64,000 bases of DNA from Nemopilema nomurai (GCA_003864495.1 ML133386.1:979442-1043441); one strand, 5' to 3'; positions 1 to 15,388 are shown, counted from the first letter of the stretch. The notes: generated by a model not told the origin, from the sequence alone. Translations and numbers: made by a program.

Positions 1-3000
1 GTCTTTAAGCATCTGAACGAGGCTAGCATGGAAACGAGGCTAGGGCTTTTAGCACCAAAACGAGGCTAGCACGAAAACGAGGCCAACATGCAAACGAGGC
101 TAGAAGGAAAACGAGGCTAGACGAAAACGAAGCTAGCATGGAAACGAGGCTAGGACGAAAAAGAGGCTAGGTCTTTTAGAACCAAAACGATGCTAGCACA
201 AAAACGAGGCTAGCATGGAAACGAGGCTAGGTCTTTCAACATCTAAACGAGGCTAGCATGGAAACGAGGCTAGGGCTCTTAGCACCAAAACGAGGCTAGC
301 ACAAAAACGAGGCTAGGACAAAAACGAGGCTAACATGCAAACGAGGCTAGAAGGAAAACGAGGCTAGGGCTTTCAGAACCAAAACGAGACTAGCATGGAA
401 ACGAGGCTTGCATGGAAACGAGGCTTGCATGGAAACGAGGCTTGGACGAAAACAAGGCTAGCATGGAAACGACGCTAGAACAAAAAGAGGCTAGGGCTTT
501 TAGCATCAAAACGAGGCTTCTGTGGAAACGAGACTAGCATGGAAACGAAGCTTGGACGAAAACAAGGCTAGCATGGAAACGAGGCTAGAACAAAAAGAGG
601 CTTCTAGCACCAAAACGAGGCTTCCGTGGAAACGAGGCTAGCATGGAAACGAGGCTAGCATGGAAACGAGGCTAGGACGAAAAAGAGGCTAGGGCTCTTA
701 GAACCAAAACGAGACTAGTATGAAAACGAGGCTACGATGAAAACGAGGCTATGAAATAAACGAAACTAGAACTTATAGGACCTTAACGAGGCTTCCGTGG
801 AAACGAGGCTAGTATGGAAACGAGGCTTGGACGAAAACAAGGCTAGCATGGAAACGAGGCTAGAACAAAAAGAGGCTTTTAGCACCAAAACGAGGCTTCC
901 GTGGAAACGAGGCTAGCATGGAAACGAGGCTGGGAGGAAAACGAGGCTAGCATGGAAACTAGGCTTGGACGAAAACGAGGCTAGCATGGAAACGAGGGTA
1001 GGACGAAAAAGAGGCTAGGGCTTTTAGAACCAAAACGAGACTAGTAGGAAAACGAGGCTACGATGAAAACGAGGCTATGACATAAACGAGGCTAGAGCTT
1101 TTAGCACCTTAACGAGAATAGCATGGAAAAGAGGCTAGGACGAAAACGAGGCTAGGTCTTTCAGCATCTAAACGGGGCTGGCATGGAAACAAGGCTAGGA
1201 CTTTTAGCACCAAAACGAGACTAGCACGGAAACGAGGCTAGCACGAAAACGAGGCTAGCTTGGAAACGAGGCTAGGACGAAAAAGAGGCTAGGGCTTTTA
1301 GAACCAAAACGAGACTAGTATGAAAACGAGGCTACGATGAAAAAGAGGCTATGACATAAACGAGGCTAGAACTTTTAGTACCTTAACGAGGCTAGCATGG
1401 AAAAGAGGCTAGGACGAAAACGAAGCTAGGGCTTTCAGCACCCAAACAAGGCTAGCATGGAAATGAGGCTAGGGCTTATAGCACCAAAACGATGCTAGCA
1501 CGAAAACGAGGCTAGCATGGAAACGAGGCTAGGACGAAAACGAGGCTAGGTCTTTCAGCATCTTAACGAGGCTAGCATGGAAACAAGGCTAGGGCTTTTA
1601 GCACCAAAAGAAGGCTAGCACGAAAACGAGGCTAGGACGAAAACGAGGCTAACATGCAAACGAGGCTAGAAGGAAAACGAGGCTAGGACGAAAACGAGGC
1701 TAGCATGGAAACGAGGCTAGGAGGAAAACGAGGCTAGCATGGAAACGAGGCTTGGACGAAAACGAGGCTAGCATGGAAACGAGGCTAGGGCGAAAAAGAG
1801 GCTAGGGCTTTAAGAACCAAAACGAGACTAGTATGAAAACGAGGCTACGATGAAAACGAGGCTATGACATAAACGAGGCTAGAACTTTTAGCACCTTAAC
1901 AAGAGTAGCATGGAAAAGAGGCTAGGACGAAAACGAGGCTAGGGCCTTCAGCACCCAAACAAGGCTAGCATGGAAATAAGGCTAGGGCTTTTAGCACCAA
2001 AACGATGCTAGCACGAAAACGAGGCTAGGACGAAAACGAGGCTAACATGCAAACGAGGCTAGAAGGAAAACGAGGCTAGAAGGAAAACGAAGCTAGCATG
2101 GAAACGAGGCTAGGACGAAAAAGAGGCTAGGGCTTTTAAAACCAAAACGAGGCTTCAGTGGAAACGAAGCTAGGACGAAAACGAGGCTAGGGCTTTTAGC
2201 ACTTAAACGAGGCTAGCATGGAAACGAGGCTTGCATGGAAACGAATGTTGGACGAAAACAAGGCTAGCATGGAAACGAGGCTAGAACAAAAAGAGGCTAG
2301 GGCTTTTAGAACCAAAACGAGACTAGTATGAAAACTAGGCTACGATGAAAACGAGGCTATGACATCAACGAATTTAGAAATTTTAGCACCTTAACGAGGC
2401 TAGCATCTAGAAGAGGCTAGGACGAAAACGAGGCTAGGGCTTTCAGCATCTAAACGAGGCTAGCATTCAAACGAGGCTAGAAGGAAAACGAGGCTAGGAC
2501 AAAAACGCAGCTAGCATGGAAACGAGGCTAGGACGAAAAAGAGGCTAGGGCTTTTAGAACCAAAACGAGACTAGCATGGACACGAGGCTTGCATGGAAAC
2601 GAGGCTTGGACGAAAAGAAGGCTAGCATGGAAACGAGGCTAGAACAAAAAGAGGCTAGGGCTTTTAGCATCAAAACGAGGCTTCTTTGGAAACGAGGCTA
2701 GCATGGAAACGAAGCTAGGAGGAAAACGAGGCTATGAAATATACGAAACAAGAACTTTTAGCACCTTAACGAGGCTTCCGTGGAAACGAGGCTAGCATGG
2801 AAACGAGGCTTGAACGAAAACAAGGCTAGCATGGAAACGAGGCTAGAACAAAAAGAGGTTTTTAGCACCAAAACGAGGCTTCCGTGGAAACGAGGCTAGC
2901 ATGGAAACGAGGCTTGAACGAAAACAAGGCTATTAGCACCAAAACGAGACTAGCACGGAAACGAGGCTAGCACGAAAATGAGGCTAGCTTGGAAACGAGG

Positions 3001-6000
3001 CTAGGACGAAAAAGAGGCTAGGGCTTTTAGAACCAAAACGAGACTAGTATGAAAACGAGGCTACGATGAAAACGAGGCTATGACATAAACGAGGCTAGAA
3101 CTTTTAGTACCTTAACGAGGCTAGCATGGAAAAGAGGCTAGGACGAAAACGAAGCTAGGGCTTTCAGCACCCAAACAAGGCTAGCATGGAAATGAGGCTA
3201 GGGCTTATAGCACCAAAACGATGCTAGCACGAAAACGAGGCTAGCATGGAAACAAGGCTAGGACTAAAAAGAGGCTAGGATTTTAGCACCAAAAAAAGGT
3301 TTCTGTGGAAACGAGGCTAGAATGGAAACGAGGCTAGAACGTAAACGAGGCTAGCATGGAAACGAGGCTTCCATGGAAACGAGGCTTGGACGAAAACAAG
3401 GCTAGCATGGAAACGAGGCTTGCATGGAAACGAGGCTTGGACGAAAACGAGGCTAGCAGGGAAACGAGGCTAGGACAAAGAAGAGGCTAGGGCTTTTCGC
3501 ACCAAAACAAAGCTTGCATGGAAACAAGGCTAGGAGGAAAACGAAGCAAGAGCTTTTAGCACCTAAACTAGGCTAGCGTGGAAACGAGGCTAAGGCTTTT
3601 AGCACCAAAACGAGGCTATGATGAAAACGAGGCTATTACATAAACGAAACTAGAACTTTTAGGACCTTAACGAGGCTTCCGTGGAAACGAGGCTAGTATG
3701 GAAACGAGGCTTGGACGAAAACAAGGCTAGCATGGAAACGAGGCTAGAACAAAAAGAGGCTTTTAGCACCAAAACGAGGTTTCCGTGGAAACAAGGCTAG
3801 CACGGAAACGAAGCTAGCATGGAAACGAGGCTAGGACGAAAAAGAGGCTAGGGCTTTTAAAACCAAAACGAGGCTTCAGTGGAAACGAGGCTAGAACAAA
3901 AAGATGCTAGGGCTTTTAGAACCAAAACGAGACTGCTATGAAAACTAGGCTACGATGAAAACGAGGCTATGACATCAACGAATTTAGAAATTTTAGCACC
4001 TTAACGAGGCTAGCATCTAGAAGAGGCTAGGACGAAAACGAGGCTAGGGCTTTCAGCATCAAAACGAGGCTAGAATGGAAACGAGGCTAGGGCTTTCAGC
4101 ATCTAAACAAGGCTGGCATGGAAACGAGGCTAGGACGAAAACGAGGCTAGGGCTTTCAGCATCTAAACGAGGCTAGCATTCAAACGAGGCTAGAAGGAAA
4201 ACGAGGCTAGGACAAAAACGCAGCTAGCATGGAAACGAGGCTAGGACGAAAAAGAGGCTAGGGCTTTTAGAACCAAAACGAGACTAGCATGGACACGAGG
4301 CTTGCATGGAAACGAGGCTTGGACGAAAACAAGGCTAGCATGGAAACGAGGCTAGAACAAAAAGAGGCTAGGGCTTTTAGCATCAAAACGAGGCTTCTTT
4401 GGAAACGAGGCTAGCATGGAAACGAAGCTAGAAGGAAAACGAGGCTATGAAATAAACGAAACTAGAACTTTTAGCACCTTAACGAGGCTTCCGTGGAAAC
4501 GAGGCTAGCATGGAAACGAGGCTAGGAGGAAAACGAGGCTAGCATGGAAACGAGGCTTGGACGAAAACAAGGCTAGCATGGAAACGAGGCTAGGACGAAA
4601 ACGAGGCTAGGTCTTTAAGCATCTGAACGAGGCTAGCATGGAAACGAGGCTAGGGCTTTTAGCACCAAAACGAGGCTAGCACGAAAACGATGCTAGGACG
4701 AAAACGAGGCCAACATGCAAACGAGGCTAGAAGGAAAACGAGGCTAGGACGAAAACGAAGCTAGCATGGAAACGAGGCTAGGACGAAAAAGAGGCTAGGG
4801 CTTTTAGAACCAAAACGAGACTTACGATGAAAACGATGCTATGAAATAAACGAAACTAGAACTTTTAGGACCTTAACGAGGCTTCCGTGGAAACGAGGCT
4901 AGCATGGAAACGAGGCTTGGACGAAAACAAGGCTAGCATGGAAACGAGGCTAGGAGGAAAATGAGGCTAGCATGGAAACGAGGCTTGGACGAAAACAAGG
5001 CTAGCATGGAAACGAGGCTAGGAGGAAAACGACGCTAGCATGGAAACGAGGCTTGGACGAAAACAAGGCTAGCATGGAAACGAGGCTAGGACGAAAACGA
5101 GGCTAGGTCTTTAAGCATCTGAACGAGGCTAGCATGGAAACGAGGCTAGGGCTTTTAGCACCAAAACGAGGCTAGCACGAAAACGAGGCCAACATGCAAA
5201 CGAGGCTAGAAGGAAAACGAGGCTAGGACGAAAACGAAGCTAGCATGGAAACGAGGCTAGGACGAAAAAGAGGCTAGGTCTTTTAGAACCAAAACGATGC
5301 TAGCACAAAAACGAGGCTAGCATGGAAACGAGGCTAGGTCTTTCAACATCTAAACGAGGCTAGCATGGAAACGAGGCTAGGGCTCTTAGCACCAAAACGA
5401 GGCTAGCACAAAAACGAGGCTAGGACAAAAACGAGGCTAACATGCAAACGAGGCTAGAAGGAAAACGAGGCTAGGGCTTTCAGAACCAAAACGAGACTAG
5501 CATGGAAACGAGGCTTGCATGGAAACGAGGCTTGGACGAAAACAAGGCTAGCATGGAAACGACGCTAGAACAAAAAGAGGCTAGGGCTTTTAGCATCAAA
5601 ACGAGGCTTCTGTGGAAACGAGGCTAGCATGGAAACGAAGCTTGGACGAAAACAAGGCTAGCATGGAAACGAGGCTAGAACAAAAAGAGGCTTTTAGCAC
5701 CAAAACGAGGCTTCCGTGGAAACGAGGCTAGCATGGAAACGAGGCTAGCATGGAAACGAGGCTAGGACGAAAAAGAGGCTAGGGCTCTTAGAACCAAAAC
5801 GAGACTAGTATGAAAACGAGGCTACGATGAAAACGAGGCTATGAAATAAACGAAACTAGAACTTTTAGGACCTTAACGAGGCTTCCGTGGAAACGAGGCT
5901 AGTATGGAAACGAGGCTTGGACGAAAACAAGGCTAGCATGGAAACGAGGCTAGAACAAAAAGAGGCTTTTAGCACCAAAACGAGGCTTCCGTGGAAACGA

Positions 6001-6789
6001 GGCTAGCATGGAAACGAGGCTGGGAGGAAAACGAGGCTAGCATGGAAACGAGGCTTGGACGAAAACGAGGCTAGCATGGAAACGAGGGTAGGACGAAAAA
6101 GAGGCTAGGGCTTTTAGAACCAAAACGAGACTAGTATGAAAACGAGGCTACGATGAAAACGAGGCTATGACATAAACGAGGCTAGAGCTTTTAGCACCTT
6201 AACGAGGCTAGCATGGAAAAGAGGCTAGGACGAAAACGAGGCTAGGTCTTTCAGCATCTAAACGGGGCTGGCATGGAAACAAGGCTAGGACTTTTAGCAC
6301 CAAAACGAGACTAGCACGGAAACGAGGCTAGCACGAAAACGAGGCTAGCTTGGAAACGAGGCTAGGACGAAAAAGAGGCTAGGGCTTTTAGAACCAAAAC
6401 GAGACTAGTATGAAAACGAGGCTACGATGAAAAAGAGGCTATGACATAAACGAGGCTAGAACTTTTAGTACCTTAACGAGGCTAGCATGGAAAAGAGGCT
6501 AGGACGAAAACGAAGCTAGGGCTTTCAGCACCCAAACAAGGCTAGCATGGAAATGAGGCTAGGGCTTATAGCACCAAAACGATGCTAGCACGAAAACGAG
6601 GCTAGCATGGAAACGAGGCTAGGACGAAAACGAGGCTAGGTCTTTCAGCATCTTAACGAGGCTAGCATGGAAACAAGGCTAGGGCTTTTAGCACCAAGAG
6701 AAGGCTAGCACGAAAACGAGGCTAGGACGAAAACGAGGCTAACATGCAAACGAGGCTAGAAGGAAAACGAGGCTAGGACGAAAACGAGG
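1..6789 (+). repeat. Satellite array, subfamily A (left)
   Basis: Continuous tandem array. The basic unit is about 17 bp with core aaacgaggctag followed by a variable 4-5 bases (catgg, gacga, aagga). Longer units of about 26 bp carry an insert such as ggcttttagcacc or gtctttcagcatct. Subfamily A is marked by cttccgtggaaac, gacataaacgagg, agcaccttaacgagg and ctttcagcatct, which are absent from the next 30 kb. A larger repeat is nested in it: 1-1,690 matches 5,107-6,789 closely (offset 5,106 drifting to 5,090), and a third partial copy starts at 4,611. The plus strand is purine-rich. CTAG occurs in nearly every unit and puts frequent stops in the forward frames. No gene was seen. The left end is cut by the window. 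Confidence 0.95.
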
Positions 6790-9700
6790 TTTGTATGGAA
6801 ACGAGGCTAGAAGGAAAACGAGGCTAGAAAAAAAACGAGGCTAGCATGGAAATGGAAACGAGGCCAGGACGAAGAAAGAGCTAAGGCTGAAAAAGAGGGT
6901 AGCATGGAAACGAGGCTAGGATGAAAACGAGGCTAGGGCTTTAATACCAAAACAAGGCTTGTATGGAAAGGAGGCTAGAAGGAAAACGAGGCTAGGACAT
7001 TAGAACCAAAACGAGGCTAGCATAGAAACAAGGCTAGGACGAAAAAGTAGCTGGGGCTTTAATTCCAAATTGAGGGTTGCATGGAAACGTGGTTAGGACG
7101 AAAACGAGGCTAGCATGGAAACGAGGCTAGGATGGAAAAAAGATTAGGGCTTTTAGCACAGAAAGGAGGCTAAGACGGAAACGAGGCTAGGGCTCTTATC
7201 ACTAAAACGAGGGTTGTATTGAAACGAGGCTAGAATGAAAACGAGGCTAGCATTGAAATGAGGCTAGAAGGAAAACATGGCTGGGACTTTAGAACCAAAA
7301 CGAGGCTAGCATGGAAACAAGGCTAGGACGAAAAAATAGCTAGGGCTTTAATTCAAAAACGAGGCTTGCATGGAAACGAGTCTAGGAAGAAAACGAGGCC
7401 AACATGGAAACGAGGCTAGGTTGGAAAAATGCCAGGGCTTTTAGCACAGAAACGAGGCTAAGAAAGAAACGAGGCTAGGGCTCTTATCACCAAAACGAGG
7501 CTTGTATTGAAACGAGGCTAGAACGAAAACGAGGCTAGCAAGGAAACGAGGCTCGGACGGAAACGAGGCTAGGGCCTTTAGCACCAAAAGAAGGCTTGTA
7601 TTGAAACGAGGCTAGGACGAAAACGAGGCTAGCATGGACACGAGGCTAGAAGGAAAACAAGGCTAGGGCTTTAATCACGGAAACGAGGCTAGGACGGAAA
7701 CGAGGCTAGGGCCATTAGCACCAAAACGAAGCTTGTATGGAAACGAGGCTAGGACGAAAATGAGGCTAACATGGAAAAAAGGCTAGAAGGATAACAAGGC
7801 TAGGACTTTAGAACCAAAACGAGGCTAGCATGAAAACAAGGCTAGGACAAAAAAATAGCTAGAGCTTTAATTCCAAAACGAGGCTTGCATGGAAACTAGG
7901 CTGGGATGGAAAAAAGGCTAGGGCTTTTAGCACAGAAAAGAGGCTAAGACGGAAACGAGGCTAGGGCTCTTATCACCAAAACAAGGCTTGTATTGAAACA
8001 AGAGTAGAACGAAAACGAGGCTAGCATTGAAACGAGGCTAGAAGGAAAACATGTCTAGGACTTTAGAACCAAAACGAGGCTAGCAAGGAAACGAGGCTAG
8101 GACGGAAACGAGGCTAGGGCTGTTAGCACCAAAACGAGGCTTGTATTGAAACGAGGCTAGGACGAAAACGAGGCTAGCATGGACACGAGGCTAGAAGGAT
8201 AACAAGGCTAGGACTTTAGAACCAAAACGAGGCTAGCAAGGAAACGAGGCTCGGACGGAAACGAGGCTAGGGCTTTTAGCACCAAAAGAAGGCTTGTATT
8301 GAAACGAGGCTAGGACGAAATCGAGGCTAGCATGGACACGAGGCTAGAAGGAAAACAAGGCTAGGGCTTTAATCACGGAAACGAGGCTAGGACGGAAACG
8401 AGGCTAGGGCCATTAGCACCAAAACGAAGCTTGTATGGAAACGAGGCTAGGACGAAAATGAGGCTAACATGGAAAAAAGGCTGGGGCTTTTAGCACAGAA
8501 ACGAGGCTAAGACGGAAAAGAGGCTAGGGCTCTTATTATCAAAACGAGGCTTGTATTGAAACGAGGCTAGAACGAAAACGAGGCTAGCATGGAAACGAGG
8601 CTAGGACGAAAAAAAGGCTAAAGCTTTAATACCAAAACGAGGTTTGCATAGAAACGAGGCTAGAAGAAAAACGAGGCTAGAAAAAAACGAGGCTAGCATG
8701 GAAATGAGGCTAGGATGGAAAAAAGGCTAGGGCTTTTAGCACAGAGACGAGGCTTGCGTGGAAATGAGGATATGACGAAAACAAAGCTAGCATGGAAACT
8801 AGGCTAGAACGAAAAAGAGGCTAGGGTTTTAATCACGGAAACGAGGCTAGGACGGAAACGAGGCTAGGGCTGTTAGCACCAAAACGAGGCTTGTATTGAA
8901 ACGAGGCTAGGACGAAAACGAGGCTAGCATGGACACGAGGCTAGAAGGATAACAAGGCTAGGACTTTAGAACCAAAACGAGGCTAGCATGAAAACAAGGC
9001 TAGGACAAAAAAATAGCTAGAGCTTTAATTCCAAAACGAGGCTTGCATGGAAACTAGGCTGGGATGGAGAAAAGGCGAGGGCTTTTAGCACAGAAAAGAG
9101 GCTAAGACGGAAACGAGGCTAGGGGTCTTATCACCAAAACAAGGCTTGTATTGAAACGAGGCTAGAATGAAAACGAGGCTAGCATGGAAACGAGGCTAGG
9201 ACGAAAAAAGGCTAAAGCTTTAATACCAAAACGAGGCTTGCGTGGAAACGAGGCTATGACGAAAAAAGGCTAGCATGGAAACGAGGCTAGGATGGTAAAA
9301 AGGCTAGGGGTTTTAGCACAGAAACGAGGCTAAGACGGAAACGAAGCTAGGGCTCTTATCACCAAAACAAGGCTTGTATTGAAACAAGGGTAGAACGAAA
9401 ACGAGGCTAGCATTGAAACGAGGCTAGAAGGAAAACATGTCTAGGACTTTAGAACCAAAACGAGGTTTGCAGGGAAACGAGGCTATGACAAAAAATAGCT
9501 GGAGCTTTTATTCCAAAGCGAGGCTTGCATGGAAACGAGGCTAGGATGAAAATAAGGCTAGGGCTTTTAGCACAGAAACGAGGCTAAGACGGAAACGAGG
9601 CTAGGGCTCTTATCACCAAAACGAGGCTTGTATTGAAACGAGGGTAGAACGAAAACGAGGCTAGGACGGAAACGAGGCTAGGGCCATTAGCACCAAAACG

Positions 9701-12700
9701 AAGCTTGTATGGAAACGAGGCCAGGACGAAAATGAGGCTAACATGGAAAAAAGGCTAGAAGGATAACAAGGCTAGGACTTTAGAACCAAAACGAGGCTAG
9801 CATGAAAACAAGGCTAGGACAAAAAAATAGCTAGAGCTTTAATTCCAAAACGAGGCTTGCATGGAAACTAGGCTGGGATGGAAAAAAGGCTAGGGCTTTT
9901 AGCACAGAAAAGAGGCTAAGACGGAAACGAGGCTAGGGCTCTTATCACCAAAACAAGGCTTGTATTGAAACAAGAGTAGAACGAAAACGAGGCTAGCATT
10001 GAAACGAGGCTAGAAGGAAAACATGTCTAGGACTTTAGAACCAAAACGAGGCTAGCAAGGAAACGAGGCTAGGACGAAAAAAGGCTAGCATGGAAACGAG
10101 GCTAGGATGGTAAAAAGGCTAGGGGTTTTAGCACAGAAACGAGGCTAAGACGGAAACGAGGCTAGGGCTCTTATCACCAAAACAAGGCTTGTATTGAAAC
10201 AAGGGTAGAACGAAAACGAGGCTAGCATTGAAACGAGGCTAGAAGGAAAACATGTCTAGGACTTTAGAACCAAAACGAGGTTCGCAGGGAAACGAGGCTA
10301 TGACAAAAAATAGCTGGAGCTTTTATTCCAAAGCGAGGCTTGCATGGAAACGAGGCTAGGATGAAAATAAGGCTAGGGCTTTTAGCACAGAAACGAGGCT
10401 AAGACGGAAACGAGGCTAGGGCTCTTATCACCAAAACGAGGCTTGTATTGAAACGAGGGTAGAACGAAAACGAGGCTAGCATGGACACGAGGCTAGAAGG
10501 ATAACAAGGCTAGGACTTTAGAACCAACACGAGGCTAGCATGAAAACAAGGCTAGGACAAAAAAATAGCTAGAGCTTTAATTCCAAAACGAGGCTTGCAT
10601 GGAAACTAGGCTGGGATGGAGAAAAGGCGAGGGCTTTTAGCACAGAAAAGAGGCTAAGACGGAAACGAGGCTAGGGGTCTTATCACCAAAACGAGGCTTG
10701 TATTGAAACGAGGCTAGAATGAAAACGAGGCTAGCATGGAAACGAGGCTAGGACGAAAAAAGGCTAAAGCTTTAATACCAAAACGAGGCTTGCGTGGAAA
10801 CGAGGCTATGACGAAAAAAGGCTAGCATGGAAACGAGGCTAGGATGGTAAAAAGGCTAGGGGTTTTAGCACAGAAACGAGGCTAAGACGGAAACGAGGCT
10901 AGGGCTCTTATCACCAAAACAAGGCTTGTATTGAAACAAGGGTAGAACGAAAACGAGGCTAGCATTGAAACGAGGCTAGAAGGAAAACATGTCTAGGACT
11001 TTAGAACCAAAACGAGGTTTGCAGGGAAACGAGGCTATGACAAAAAATAGCTGGAGCTTTTATTCCAAAGCGAGGCTTGCATGGAAACGAGGCTAGGATG
11101 AAAATAAGGCTAGGGCTTTTAGCACAGAAACGAGGCTAAGACGGAAACGAGGCTAGGGCTCTTATCACCAAAACGAGGCTTGTATTGAAACGAGGGTAGA
11201 ACGAAAACGAGGCTAGCATGGGAACGAGGCTAGAAGGAAAACATGGCTAGGACTTTAGAACAAAAACGAGGTTTGCATGGAAACGAGGCTAGAAGGAAAA
11301 CGAGGCTAGAAAAAAAACGAGGCTAGCATGGAAATGGAAACGAGGCCAGGACGAAAAAAGAGCTAAGGCTGAAAAAGAGGGTAGCATGGAAACGAGGCTA
11401 GGATGAAAACGAGGCTAGGGCTTTAATACCAAAACAAGGCTTGTATGGAAAGGAGGCTAGAAGGAAAACGAGGCTAGGACTTTAGAACCAAAACGAGGCT
11501 AGCATAGAAACAAGGCTAGGATGGAAAAAAGATTAGGGCTTTTAGCACAGAAAGGAGGCTAAGACGGAAACGAGGCTAGGGCTCTTATCACTAAAACGAG
11601 GGTTGTATTGAAACGAGGCTAGAATGAAAACGAGGCTAGCATTGAAATGAGGCTAGAAGGAAAACATGGCTGGGACTTTAGAACCAAAACGAGGCTAGCA
11701 TGGAAACAAGGCTAGGACGAAAAAATAGCTAGGGCTTTAATTCAAAAACGAGGCTTGCATGGAAACGAGTCTAGGAAGAAAACGAGGCCAACATGGAAAC
11801 GAGGCTAGGTTGGAAAAATGCCAGGGCTTTTAGCACAGAAACGAGGCTAAGAAAGAAACGAGGCTAGGGCTCTTATCACCAAAACGAGGCTTGTATTGAA
11901 ACGAGGCTAGAACGAAAACGAGGCTAGCAAGGAAACGAGGCTCGGACGGAAACGAGGCTAGGGCCTTTAGCACCAAAAGAAGGCTTGTATTGAAACGAGG
12001 CTAGGACGAAAACGAGGCTAGCATGGACACGAGGCTAGAAGGAAAACAAGGCTAGGGCTTTAATCACGGAAACGAGGCTAGGACGGAAACGAGGCTAGGG
12101 CCATTAGCACCAAAACGAAGCTTGTATGGAAACGAGGCTAGGACGAAAATGAGGCTAACATGGAAAAAAGGCTAGAAGGATAACAAGGCTAGGACTTTAG
12201 AACCAAAACGAGGCTAGCATGAAAACAAGGCTAGGACAAAAAAATAGCTAGAGCTTTAATTCCAAAACAAGGCTTGCATGGAAACTAGGCTGGGATGGAA
12301 AAAAGGCTAGGGCTTTTAGCACAGAAAAGAGGCTAAGACGGAAACGAGGCTAGGGCTCTTATCACCAAAACAAGGCTTGTATTGAAACAAGAGTAGAACG
12401 AAAACGAGGCTAGCATTGAAACGAGGCTAGAAGGAAAACATGTCTAGGACTTTAGAACCAAAACGAGGCTAGCAAGGAAACGAGGCTAGACGGAAACGAG
12501 GCTAGGGCTGTTAGCACCAAAACGAGGCTTGTATTGAAACGAGGCTAGGACGAAAACGAGGCTAGCATGGACACGAGGCTAGAAGGATAACAAGGCTAGG
12601 ACTTTAGAACCAAAACGAGGCTAGCAAGGAAACGAGGCTCGGACGGAAACGAGGCTAGGGCTTTAGCACCAAAAGAAGGCTTGTATTGAAACGAGGCTAG

Positions 12701-15388
12701 GACGAAATCGAGGCTAGCATGGACACGAGCTAGAAGGAAACAAGGCTAGGGCTTTAATCACGGAAACGAGGCTAGGACGGAAACGAGGCTAGGGCCATTA
12801 GCACCAAAACGAAGCTTGTATGGAAACGAGGCTAGGACGAAAATGAGGCTAACATGGAAAAAAGGCTGGGGCTTTTAGCACAGAAACGAGGCTAAGACGG
12901 AAAAAGGCTAGGGCTCTTATTATCAAAACGAGGCTTGTATTGAAACGAGGCTAGAACGAAAACGAGGCTAGCATGGAAACGAGGCTAGGACGAAAAAAAG
13001 GCTAAAGCTTTAATACCAAAACGAGGTTTGCATAGAAACGAGGCTAGAAGAAAAACGAGGCTAGAAAAAAACGAGGCTAGCATGGAAATGAGGCTAGGAT
13101 GGAAAAAAGGCTAGGGCTTTTAGCACAGAAACGAGGCTTGCGTGGAAATGAGGATATGACGAAAACAAAGCTAGCATGGAAACTAGGCTAGAACGAAAAA
13201 GAGGCTAGGGTTTTAATCACGGAAACGAGGCTAGGACGGAAACGAGGCTAGGGCTGTTAGCAACAAAACGAGGCTTGTATTGAAACGAGGCTAGGACGAA
13301 AACGAGGCTAGCATGGACACGAGGCTAGAAGGATAACAAGGCTAGGACTTTAGAACCAAAACGAGGCTAGCATGAAAACAAGGCTAGGACAAAAAAAATA
13401 GCTAGAGCTTTAATTCCAAAACGAGGCTTGCATGGAAACTAGGCTGGGATGGAGAAAAGGCGAGGGCTTTTAGCACAGAAAAGAGGCTAAGACGGAAACG
13501 AGGCTAGGGGTCTTATCACCAAAACAAGGCTTGTATTGAAACGAGGCTAGAATGAAAACGAGGCTAGCATGGAAACGAGGCTAGGACGAAAAAAGGCTAA
13601 AGCTTTAATACCAAAACGAGGCTTGCGTGGAAACGAGGCTATGACGAAAAAAGGCTAGCATGGAAACGAGGCTAGGATGGTAAAAAGGCTAGGGGTTTTA
13701 GCACAGAAACGAGGCTAAGACGGAAACGAGGCTAGGGCTCTTATCACCAAAACAAGGCATGTATTGAAACAAGGGTAGAACGAAAACGAGGCTAGCATTG
13801 AAACGAGGCTAGAAGGAAAACATGTCTAGGACTTTAGAACCAAAACGAGGTTTGCAGGGAAACGAGGCTATGACAAAAAATAGCTGGAGCTTTTATTCCA
13901 AAGCGAGGCTTGCATGGAAACGAGGCTAGGATGAAAATAAGGCTAGGGCTTTTAGCACAGAAACGAGGCTAAGACGGAAACGAGGCTAGGGCTCTTATCA
14001 CCAAAACGAGGCTTGTATTGAAACGAGGGTAGAACGAAAACGAGGCTAGCATGGGAACGAGGCTAGAAGGATAACAAGGCTAGGACTTTAGAACCAAAAC
14101 GAGGCTAGCATGAAAACAAGGCTAGGACAAAAAAATAGCTAGAGCTTTAATTCCAAAACGAGGCTTGCATGGAAACTAGGCTGGGATGGAAAAAAGGCGA
14201 GGGCTTTTAGCACAGAAAAGAGGCTAAGACGGAAACGAGGCTAGGGGTCTTATCACCAAAACGAGGCTTGTATTGAAACGAGGCTAGAATGAAAACGAGG
14301 CTAGCATGGAAACGAGGCTAGGACGAAAAAAGGCTAAAGCTTTAATACCAAAACGAGGCTTGCGTGGAAACGAGGCTATGACGAAAAAAGGCTAGCATGG
14401 AAACGAGGCTAGGATGGTAAAAAGGCTAGGGGTTTTAGCACAGAAACGAGGCTAAGACGGAAACGAGGCTAGGGCTCTTATCACCAAAACAAGGCTTGTA
14501 TTGAAACAAGGGTAGAACAAAAACGAGGCTAGCATTGAAACGAGGCTAGAAGGAAAACATGTCTAGGACTTTAGAACCAAAACGAGGTTTGCAGGGAAAC
14601 GAGGCTATGACAAAAAATAGCTGGAGCTTTTATTCCAAAGCGAGGCTTGCATGGAAACGAGGCTAGGATGAAAATAAGGCTAGGGCTTTTAGCACAGAAA
14701 CGAGGCTAAGACGGAAACGAGGCTAGGGCTCTTATCACCAAAACGAGGCTTGTATTGAAACGAGGGTAGAACGAAAACGAGGCTAGCATGGGAACGAGGC
14801 TAGAAGGAAAACATGGCTAGGACTTTAGAACAAAAACGAGGTTTGCATGGAAACGAGGCTAGAAGGAAAACGAGGCTAGAAAAAAAACGAGGCTAGCATG
14901 GAAATGGAAACGAGGCCAGGACGAAAAAAGAGCTAAGGCTGAAAAAGAGGGTAGCATGGAAACGAGGCTAGGATGAAAACGAGGCTAGGGCTTTAATACC
15001 AAAACAAGGCTTGTATGGAAAGGAGGCTAGAAGGAAAACGAGGCTAGGACTTTAGAACCAAAACGAGGCTAGCATAGAAACAAGGCTAGGACGAAAAAAT
15101 AGCTGGGGCTTTAATTCCAAATTGAGGGTTGCATGGAAACGTGGTTAGGACGAAAACGAGGCTAGCATGGAAACGAGGCTAGGATGGAAAAAAGATTAGG
15201 GCTTTTAGCACAGAAAGGAGGCTAAGACGGAAACGAGGCTAGGGCTCTTATCACTAAAACGAGGGTTGTATTGAAACGAGGCTAGAATGAAAACGAGGCT
15301 AGCATTGAAATGAGGCTAGAAGGAAAACATGGCTGGGACTTTAGAACCAAAACGAGGCTAGCATGGAAACAAGGCTAGGACGAAAAAA

